Source: Halobacteriales archaeon SW_5_68_122 (lineage in GTDB: Archaea > Halobacteriota > Halobacteria > Halobacteriales > Haloarculaceae). Taken from it: 21,105 nucleotides of DNA. A program made the position numbers and the translations under genes. This document shows, in pieces, positions 15,882 to 21,105 of the stretch (position 1 is its first letter; each line of letters begins with the position of its first letter). The stretch spans positions 1-21,105 of the forward strand of contig PXSL01000107.1 of assembly GCA_003022815.1 (NCBI GenBank). Reading direction: 5' to 3'. The notes beneath the pieces were generated by a model that saw only the letters and a program-made list of their open reading frames with translations, made no database searches and was not told the origin of the DNA.

Positions 15882-16515
15882 GCGCGGCCAGTTCCTCGGG
15901 GAGTCCCTGTTCGCCGGCCGGCGTCCGGACGGTCACCAGACCGACCGGCGCCCGCTCCACCACTTCGATGTCGACGCCGGGTTCGATACCCGCCTGCGCG
16001 AGGTAGCGTAACTCCTCGTCGCCCTGGTGGCGGATGCGCCGCACCTCGACCGTTTCGCCCTCCTCGGCCATCGAGAGCCGACTGGTCTCGCCGGCGTCGG
16101 GGAGTTCGAGGTCGGCGTCCGGTATCGGGTCGCCGTGGGGGTCCACGCCCGGGTTGTCGAGCGTCTCGGCGATGCGCTCGGTGAGTTGCTCGGAGACGTG
16201 GTGCTCGAGACGGTCGGCCTCCTCGTGGACGTCCGCCCAGTCGTAGTCGAGCTGCTCGGTCAGGAACGCCTCCAGGAGCCGGTGGTGCCGGAGGATTTCG
16301 AGGGCGACCACCTCGCCCTCCTCGGTGAGCGTGACGCCGCGGTACTCCTCGCGGTCAACGAGGCCGCGCTCCTCGAGCGTATTCAGCATGCTCGAGACCG
16401 TCGGGGAGGTCACCCCCAGATAGTCGGCGAGTTCGGAGGTACCGACGCGTTCGTCGGCCTTCTCCTGGATCGAGTATATCGCCTTGATGTAGTCCTCCAT
16501 GACGGCGCTCAGCAT
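15844..16515 (-). CDS. DtxR/MntR-family metal-dependent repressor (SirR-type)
   Basis: This 223-residue regulator has an N-terminal winged helix (TSELADYLGVTSPTVSSMLNTLEERGLV), a metal-binding dimerisation domain (about 70-135) and a C-terminal FeoA/SH3-like domain (about 145-215, with GETVEVRRI and VGLVTVRTP). It begins MLSAVMEDYIKAIY. The Asp8 position matches the MntR-type manganese site, not the DtxR Met10. The site contains HHRLLEAFL and VHEEADRLEHH, with Asp replacing the DtxR Cys102, again pointing to Mn-type selectivity. Lys11 replaces the MntR Glu11 ligand, so one site may be altered. Haloarchaeal relatives (SirR) regulate manganese uptake. Convergent with the HTH gene and divergent from hisD. 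Confidence 0.92.
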   Translation of the reverse strand: MLSAVMEDYIKAIYSIQEKADERVGTSELADYLGVTSPTVSSMLNTLEERGLVDREEYRGVTLTEEGEVVALEILRHHRLLEAFLTEQLDYDWADVHEEADRLEHHVSEQLTERIAETLDNPGVDPHGDPIPDADLELPDAGETSRLSMAEEGETVEVRRIRHQGDEELRYLAQAGIEPGVDIEVVERAPVGLVTVRTPAGEQGLPEELAALIETTEATEAEA

Positions 16516-16665
16516 CGTCCGGCCAGACGCGCCGGGGAGGGATATGGTTTTTCGTCACCGCGGCGGGGACGGGATGGCCGGCGGGGGCGCCAGTGGCGAC
16601 GGTCGGTTGCCCGGACCGGTATGCCGATGGAAACCGCTTTGCCTGACGCGGCCGAGGACCGAGAC

Positions 16666-17940
16666 ATGAATGTCAGAGCCGTCGCCGACCTCTCGCCCGA
16701 CGAGCGTGCCGCGCTGTTCGAGCGCGACGCCGGCGTCTCCGCCGTCCGGGAGGACGTCGCCGACATCGTCGAACGGGTCCGCGAGGAGGGCGACGTCGCG
16801 CTCCGCTCATTCGCCAGCGAGTTCGACGACATCGAGGTCGGCAACATCGACGTGACCGACGAGGCCGAACGGGGCTACGAGGCCATCGACGACGACCTGC
16901 GGGCGGCCATCGAGACGGCCGCCGACAACGTCCGGGCGTTCCACGAGCAGCAGGTGCCCGACGACTGGCGGGCGTCCTTCGACGGCCGGGAACTCGGCCG
17001 GCGGTTCCACCCACTCGAGCGGGTTGGCGTCTACGCGCCCGGCGGGACCGCCGCCTACCCCTCGAGCGTCCTAATGGGGGTCGTCCCCGCGAAGGTCGCC
17101 GGCGTCGACCACGTCGCCGTCGCCACGCCGCCGGCGGAGGAACTGAACCCCGCGACGCTGGCGGCCGCCCACGTCGCACAACCCGATGCCGTCTATCAGG
17201 TCGGTGGCGCCCAAGCCGTCGCCGCGCTGGCGTACGGCACCGAGACCGTCTCGCCCGTCCAGAAAATCGTCGGTCCCGGCAACCGGTGGGTCACCGCCGC
17301 CAAGGCCGCCGTCCACGGCGACATCGAGATAGACTTCCTCGCTGGGCCGTCCGAACTGCTTGTGGTCTGTGACGACACTGCCGACCCCGAACTCGTCGCC
17401 GCCGACCTCCTCGCGCAGGCCGAACACGACCCGAACGCCTCGGTCGTCTGCGTGACCGACGACGAGGCGACCGCGGAGGCCGTCGCCGGGGCCTGCGAGC
17501 AGCAGGCGACCGAGCGCGAGCGAGCCGACACCATCGAGGCCGCCCTCGAGAACGATGCCTCCGGGGTGCTCCTCGCGCGCTCGATGTCCGAGGCGGTGCT
17601 GTTCGCCGGGGAGTACGCCGCGGAGCACCTCTCCATCGTCGCCGACGACGAGGAGGCCGTGCTGGACCGCATCGACTCCGCCGGTAGCGTCTTCCTCGGC
17701 GAGCACACGCCGGTCGCAGCGGGCGATTACGCCACCGGGCCGAACCACGTCCTGCCGACCGGCGGACTGGCGAAGGTGGCCGGCGGCCTCTCGGTGGACC
17801 ACTTCGTCCGCTCGACCACCGTCCAGCGGCTCGACGACGACGCCCTCGCAGATCTCCGGGAGACGGTGACGACGCTCGCCCGCGCCGAGGGCCTAGAGGC
17901 CCACGCCGAGAGCGTCGACCGTCGGTTCGACGACGGGTGA
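16666..17940 (+). CDS. hisD: Histidinol dehydrogenase
   Basis: This 424-residue enzyme oxidises L-histidinol to L-histidine in two NAD-dependent steps, the last of histidine biosynthesis, and binds one zinc. All key residues are visible: Gln251 and His254 in LLAQAEHDPNA, Glu320-His321 in YAAEHLSIV, Asp354 in AAGDYATGPNH, and His413 in EGLEAHAESV. VGPGNRWVTAAK (202-213) is the usual NAD-binding region. ATG 16666 was chosen because MNVRAV matches family starts; an in-frame ATG at 16621 adds 15 residues without family support. No other his gene is nearby, as is usual in haloarchaea, where his genes are scattered. The crotonase gene begins 42 nt after the stop. Confidence 0.96.
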   Translation: MNVRAVADLSPDERAALFERDAGVSAVREDVADIVERVREEGDVALRSFASEFDDIEVGNIDVTDEAERGYEAIDDDLRAAIETAADNVRAFHEQQVPDDWRASFDGRELGRRFHPLERVGVYAPGGTAAYPSSVLMGVVPAKVAGVDHVAVATPPAEELNPATLAAAHVAQPDAVYQVGGAQAVAALAYGTETVSPVQKIVGPGNRWVTAAKAAVHGDIEIDFLAGPSELLVVCDDTADPELVAADLLAQAEHDPNASVVCVTDDEATAEAVAGACEQQATERERADTIEAALENDASGVLLARSMSEAVLFAGEYAAEHLSIVADDEEAVLDRIDSAGSVFLGEHTPVAAGDYATGPNHVLPTGGLAKVAGGLSVDHFVRSTTVQRLDDDALADLRETVTTLARAEGLEAHAESVDRRFDDG

Positions 17941-17981
17941 GGGCGGCGACGCTTAAGGAGTCGGCCCACCACGCCACGCAC

Positions 17982-18770
17982 ATGCCCGACTATCAGGCCA
18001 TCGACGTCTCGCGCGACGGCACCGTTGCCCGGATTGCCTTCGACCGCCCCGACGCCTACAATACCCTCGACGAGCGGATGGCCGAGGAGATGGTGACCGC
18101 CGCACAGCGACTCGTCAGCGACGACGACATCCGGTGTCTCGTGGTGACCGGCAACGGGCCGGTGTTCAACACCGGCGCAGACCTGGGCGGGCTCGCCGGC
18201 GACGGCTCCGACGAGCAGCGACTCCGGTCGCTGGCCGGTCACCTCCACGAGTTCGTCGGTCAACTGCTCCGGGCTCCGATACCGGTCGTGACCGGCGTCA
18301 ACGGCGTCGCCGCCGGCGGCGGCCTCGGGCCCGCGCTCTGCGGCGACATCGTGCTCGCCGCCGAGTCCGCCCGCTTCGAGTTCGCCTACCCACGGATCGG
18401 GCTGTCCGGCGACGGCGGGTCGACGTACCTCCTGCCGCGTCTCGTCGGCCTCCGGCAGGCGCAGGAACTCGCCTTCCGTGACGAACCGGTCGGCGCAGCG
18501 GCCGCCGTCGAGATGGGACTCGCCACCGAGTCCGTCCCCGACGAGGCGTTCGACGAGCGACTGACCGCGGAGGCTGAACGGCTCGCGGAGGGGCCGACGG
18601 CCGCCTACGCGGCAACCAGACGGCTGCTGCTGGGGAGCTTTGAGGACTCCCTGGAGACACACCTCGCGGAGGAGGCCGAAACAATCGCCGGACTGACGAA
18701 CACCGAGGACTTCTCGCGCGGTCACGCTGCCTTCGGCGGCGACGACGAGCCGGAATTCGTCGGCGAGTGA
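17982..18770 (+). CDS. Enoyl-CoA hydratase/isomerase family protein, PaaG-like
   Basis: This is a 262-residue crotonase-fold protein. The oxyanion-hole regions are GADLGGLAG (65-73) and NGVAAGGGLGPALCGDI (107-123). The two glutamates of a true enoyl-CoA hydratase are absent: Gly116 and Arg138 (in YPRIGLSGDGG) take their places. Asp144 in SGDGG sits where PaaG-type isomerases carry their catalytic Asp. It is therefore more likely an enoyl-CoA or epoxyacyl-CoA isomerase than a hydratase. The C-terminal helix region ends TEDFSRGHAAFGGDDEPEF, as in many haloarchaeal relatives. ATG 17982 fits family starts. It lies 42 nt after hisD, probably as a matter of genome packing rather than pathway. Confidence 0.88.
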   Translation: MPDYQAIDVSRDGTVARIAFDRPDAYNTLDERMAEEMVTAAQRLVSDDDIRCLVVTGNGPVFNTGADLGGLAGDGSDEQRLRSLAGHLHEFVGQLLRAPIPVVTGVNGVAAGGGLGPALCGDIVLAAESARFEFAYPRIGLSGDGGSTYLLPRLVGLRQAQELAFRDEPVGAAAAVEMGLATESVPDEAFDERLTAEAERLAEGPTAAYAATRRLLLGSFEDSLETHLAEEAETIAGLTNTEDFSRGHAAFGGDDEPEFVGE

Positions 18771-18917
18771 CCGGCGGCCGCACCTGCCGCTGAGGAGTGT
18801 GAATACCCCACCGGGGACGCGGGTGATGCACCGGCCGGGAGACGTTGTCCGCGGCCCGCGCGGCCGGCGACGGCTTTCGGCGGGCTTCCACCGCCAATCG
18901 AGAGTCCGCCTGGCTTT

Positions 18918-19067
18918 ACCCGGGTTCCCACCGGGTGTTGCCGACGTCGACGGAGGCGGTGGACTTCGACCGACCGGAGTCGGTCTCGTCCGGCCTCCTC
19001 GGCCGGCGGGAGCCGGACTCTCACCGGCGTTGCCGACGCGGGCTCCCTTCAGCCGGGTCCCCCCGGC
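18918..19067. repeat. Cluster of stem-loops with a direct repeat
   Basis: Four stem-loops follow each other: ACCCGG/CCGGGT with a 7-nt loop (18918-18936), GACCGAC/GTCGGTC with loop CGGA (18968-18985), a longer imperfect stem GTCCGG...CCGGAC (18988-19018), and GCCGGG/CCCGGC with loop TCCC (19052-19067). CACCGG followed by GTTGCCGACG occurs twice, about 92 bp apart. Spacing is less regular than in the 13.8-kb array. Confidence 0.6.
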
Positions 19068-19309
19068 GTGCCGTCGTGTTCGCGAACCCCGCTTGCGCGT
19101 GGTCCGGTAGTTGGCCTTCTCCCGTCACCGCCGCGGCGGCGGCGCAGTGGGCCGGTTCGGTTCTCCTTCGGGACCTGAGCCTCTCCGCCCGTCCGGACGG
19201 CTCGGCGTCGGCCCCCATCCCCTCCCGTCTCGACTGTCGCCGATTCGGGAGCGGACGTCCGCGTGCGCCCACGACCTCAGTGGGGATCGCTAACTAATGA
19301 CACAGGCTG

Positions 19310-19317
19310 TATTAAAT
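19310..19317 (+). promoter_or_regulatory. TATA-box-like element
   Basis: TATTAAAT is an isolated AT-rich run in GC-rich DNA. A tiny open frame (ATG 19336) begins about 22 nt after its centre, and the first UspA-type remnant begins about 100 nt after it. Confidence 0.45.
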
Positions 19318-19335
19318 CTAACCCTGGAGACGAAG

Positions 19336-19389
19336 ATGTTCGACGTACGTCCACCGGCCCGCGTGGCGGCCACCCAGACCTTCGAGTGA
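19336..19389 (+). CDS. 17-codon open frame behind a TATA-like element (doubtful)
   Basis: ATG 19336 to TGA 19389 encodes MFDVRPPARVAATQTFE. Its place just after the TATA-like element is the only support. The MFD start recalls UspA-type proteins, which commonly begin that way, so it may be the 5' stump of a deleted UspA gene rather than a real peptide. I would not rely on it. Confidence 0.2.
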   Translation: MFDVRPPARVAATQTFE

Positions 19390-19411
19390 CCGGGCGCCAA
19401 AAGAGGAAAAT

Positions 19412-19707
19412 ACGCGATACTCCGTCGTGGCCGACTCGGTCCACACCGCCGCGGCGGTCCGTAACTGCCTCGAACCCCGATTGGCCGGCGACGATACCGT
19501 CGTCGTTATCATCATCTCCGAGAGCGGGGGGGCGGACGCGCTCAACGTCGCCAGCGCGGTGCTCGCCGCCGTCGACGAAGGTGCCACGAACTCGTCATCG
19601 GGCCGCACGCCGGGAACCCCGGGGCCGGCCCGACGCTCGGCACCGCCACCCGGCGTCTCATCGAGGGTGCCGATCTTCCGATGGTCGCGGTTCCACTTTC
19701 GCCGTGA
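19412..19707 (+). pseudogene. UspA-type protein gene, frameshifted by an internal loss
   Basis: The frame RYSVVADSVHTAAAV to LAAVDEGA runs to about 19586. The end of the same protein, ELVIGPHAGNPGAGPTLG followed by TATRRLIEGADLPMVAVPLSP, continues in a different frame from 19588 to TGA 19707. Together they give about 95 residues where universal-stress-type proteins have about 140, so about 40-45 residues and the phase were lost. The C-terminal part holds the family's nucleotide-binding G-rich loop. The natural start is also unclear: the codon before CGA-TAC is ACG (19412), and the first usable start is GTG 19427. It lies immediately before the dehydrogenase gene (32 nt). Confidence 0.82.
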
Positions 19708-19739
19708 AGGTTGATTATGGCGCCGGCCGAGAGACCTGT

Positions 19740-20585
19740 ATGGAACTGCTCGTACTTCGGGAGGGCGTCCACCGACTGCCGACCGCGGCCTACGCCGACG
19801 CGCTCGACGAGCGGCTTCCCGACCACGAGATCCGACACGCACGGACCCCCGAAGAGGAGCGAAGTCTCGTCCGGTCGGCCGACGTCGTGACCGGGCCGCG
19901 CATCGACCCAACTCTGGTGAACGCCGCGGAGGACCTCCGGCTGTTCGCCTGCGCCTACGCTGGCTACGGCCATCTTCCGATGGCCAAGCTTGAGTCGGCG
20001 GGCGTCGCCGTGACCAGCGCGACAGGGGTGCACGCGCCGAACGCCGCCGAGCACGTCGTCGGCGGTATCCTGATTTTCTCGCGGCGCCTCCACGAGGCGG
20101 CACGTCGGGACCGCTGGCAGCCCAATACCCCCGGCGAACTGGCGGGGTCGACCGTCACGGTCGTCGGACTCGGCGCCATCGGGCAGGCCGTCGTCGACAG
20201 GCTGCAACCGTTCGACGTGACGACCCTCGGCGTTCGGCGCCGTCCCGAGGAGGGCGGCCCGACCGACGAGGTGTTCGGGCCGGAGGCGCTCCACGAGGCG
20301 CTCTCCCGCACCGATGTCCTCGTCCTCTGCTGTCCGCTGACGGAGGAGACGCGAGGTCTCATCAGCGAGGCGGAGTTCACGACGCTGCCGGCCGACTCGG
20401 TGCTCGTCAACGTCGCTCGCGGCGCGGTGGTCGACACCGGCGCACTGGTTCGGACGCTTCGCCACACCGCGGGGGCGACCCCGGAGTACTACGAGCGACT
20501 CGCGGACATCGTGGCGGAGAACGTCCGTCATCTCGAGGACGGCAGACCGCTCCGAAACCGGGTCGACGCCGCCGAAAGCGATTAA
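19740..20585 (+). CDS. D-2-hydroxyacid dehydrogenase family protein with a probable in-frame deletion
   Basis: This is a 281-residue NAD(P)-dependent 2-hydroxyacid dehydrogenase (SerA/GyaR-like), reducing 2-oxoacids to D-2-hydroxyacids. The N-terminal domain includes GVHAPNAAEHVVGG (96-109). The nucleotide-binding loop is VVGLGAIGQA (141-150), and substrate-binding Arg227 lies in LVNVARGAVVDT. After VRTLR (241) the chain goes directly to HTAGATPEYYERLADIVAENV. In relatives about 35 residues lie between, including the catalytic Glu (in the D-V-x-x-x-E-P-L motif) and the strand before TPH. The His (242) remains. Length is 281 against about 315 usual. The frame is kept, so a protein may be made, but the active site would be incomplete. 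Confidence 0.85.
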   Translation: MELLVLREGVHRLPTAAYADALDERLPDHEIRHARTPEEERSLVRSADVVTGPRIDPTLVNAAEDLRLFACAYAGYGHLPMAKLESAGVAVTSATGVHAPNAAEHVVGGILIFSRRLHEAARRDRWQPNTPGELAGSTVTVVGLGAIGQAVVDRLQPFDVTTLGVRRRPEEGGPTDEVFGPEALHEALSRTDVLVLCCPLTEETRGLISEAEFTTLPADSVLVNVARGAVVDTGALVRTLRHTAGATPEYYERLADIVAENVRHLEDGRPLRNRVDAAESD

Positions 20586-20606
20586 TCTCCCGTCGACGAA
20601 CTGGGA

Positions 20607-20988
20607 GTGGTGACGCAGTACCTCGTGACAATAGTCGCCGCCGCGACCACCGAGGCCGCCTGCGGATACCTCTAACGCAAACTCGACCGGGACGACGCCG
20701 TCTACGTCCTGACGGTCGACATTGCCGACGAGCAAGACGAATGGCAGGCCGCACTCGACACGGCACAGGCCGAACTGGCCGACCTCGTTGACGTCCGGAC
20801 CTTCCGCCATGCCGGCAGCCCCGGTCAGGAAGTCGTCAACTTCGTCCGCGAACACGACATCGACGAGATCATTATGGGACTGGCAAGGAGCGGAGACATC
20901 TCGACCATCGGCTCGACGACGCGCGTCGTTCTCGACTTCGTTGACAAGCCAGTGTTCGTGCTTCCGTCGGAGCCGCCGTGGCCCTCGC
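20607..20988 (+). pseudogene. UspA-type protein gene with an in-frame stop
   Basis: From GTG 20607 the frame reads VTQYLVTIVAAATTEAACGYL, then TAA (20673-20675), then RKLDRDDAVYVLTVDIADE. It runs on without further stops through REHDIDEIIMGLARSGDIST to IGSTTRVVLDFVDKPVFVLP, the conserved UspA C-terminus with its ATP-binding G-rich loop. A single base change (GAA to TAA, inferred) would explain the stop. The frame then runs without a stop into the convergent gene's DNA, so the natural stop is also missing or altered. No good restart codon exists before residue 90. Confidence 0.85.
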
Positions 20989-21105
20989 TCAGAGGAGCGC
21001 CCGGACGCCGAGCAGGACGCCCCCGACCGCGCCGGACGCCACGACGAGGACGGCGACCGGGAGCCGGGGCGGCGGCGGCGGGAGGTCGGCCGACCGCGAG
21101 TCACG
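20989..21105 (-). CDS. 3' end of a membrane protein (runs off window)
   Basis: On the minus strand the last 38 codons before TGA (20989-20991) read RDSRSADLPPPPPRLPVAVL, then VVASGAVGGVLLGVRALL. This is a proline-rich linker and one C-terminal membrane helix. That architecture is common to several haloarchaeal membrane-anchored proteins, so no family can be given. It is convergent with, and abuts, the broken UspA gene. Confidence 0.55.
   Translation of the reverse strand, partial: RDSRSADLPPPPPRLPVAVLVVASGAVGGVLLGVRALL

Larger units (their letters stand above)
18771..19411. other. 640-bp region with no confident gene, hairpin-rich
   Basis: Open frames on both strands lack motifs and look like GC-driven chance. 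The first half contains several strong stem-loops (separate entry) and a repeated GTTGCCGACG motif (18937-18946 and 19029-19038). A perfect 12-bp palindrome, GCGGACGTCCGC, lies at 19251-19262. The region ends in an AT-rich promoter-like stretch near 19310. Confidence 0.65.

Noticed and set aside
16027..16665. Plus-strand open frame running into hisD
   Set aside because: It lies antisense to the clear DtxR/MntR gene; HisD similarity begins only at 16666.
18845..19297. 150-codon plus-strand frame in the gene-free stretch
   Set aside because: No motifs, poor start context and non-haloarchaeal composition (few acidic residues).
19542..21104. 520-codon minus-strand open frame over the dehydrogenase region
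   Set aside because: No motifs; the plus strand holds recognisable dehydrogenase and UspA sequence.

Overview
The window looks like a chromosomal segment of a haloarchaeon (class Halobacteria). GC is very high. The proteins are acidic and rich in Asp/Glu. The lipoprotein has a twin-arginine lipobox signal. Start codons are often GTG with no Shine-Dalgarno sequence, and TATA-like boxes sit about 25-35 nt upstream of starts. I cannot name the genus.

Layout. (1) 1-3034: the 5' end of katG on the minus strand, divergent from a thiolase and an overlapping HMG-CoA-synthase-like/DUF35 fusion gene. (2) 3028-4129: a Tat lipoprotein and a PadR regulator, both minus strand. (3) 4400-10129: a MacB/FtsX-type ABC export locus made of permease, polytopic membrane protein, AbrB-type regulator and ATPase. 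Almost every part is damaged: the permease is frameshifted, the ATPase has lost its Walker A region, and the regulator is split by a 453-bp IS200/IS605-type non-autonomous element whose ends can be placed to the base. (4) 10101-11067: two minus-strand membrane-protein genes that appear fused across a deletion. (5) 11183-13543: a three-gene MoxR operon (small membrane protein, DUF4350 protein, MoxR ATPase) with no DUF58 gene beside it. (6) 13544-14573: a 1-kb gene-free stretch holding an ordered array of hairpins spaced 25 bp apart. (7) 14574-18770: intact genes for an MTH865-family protein, a small membrane protein, a membrane-anchored winged-helix regulator, a MntR/DtxR-type metalloregulator, histidinol dehydrogenase and a PaaG-like crotonase. 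(8) 18771-19411: a second hairpin-rich gene-free stretch. (9) 19412-20988: two UspA-type genes flanking a D-2-hydroxyacid dehydrogenase. One UspA gene is frameshifted, the other has a nonsense codon, and the dehydrogenase has an in-frame loss. (10) 20989-21105: the 3' end of a minus-strand membrane protein.

Two themes stand out. First, apparent internal deletions, frame breaks and one stop mutation cluster in two blocks (about 6.9-10.7 kb and 19.4-20.7 kb), while the genes between are intact. This is either real decay of two loci or local assembly loss, and read mapping would tell. Second, there are non-coding structures worth study: the 13.8-14.0 kb array, where stems differ in sequence but keep pairing and loops stay constant, and the insertion element, whose removal restores an intact AbrB reading frame. 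Among the proteins, the HMG-CoA-synthase-like half of the fusion has lost both of its expected catalytic residues. That suggests a scaffold or acyl-CoA-binding subunit for the thiolase.
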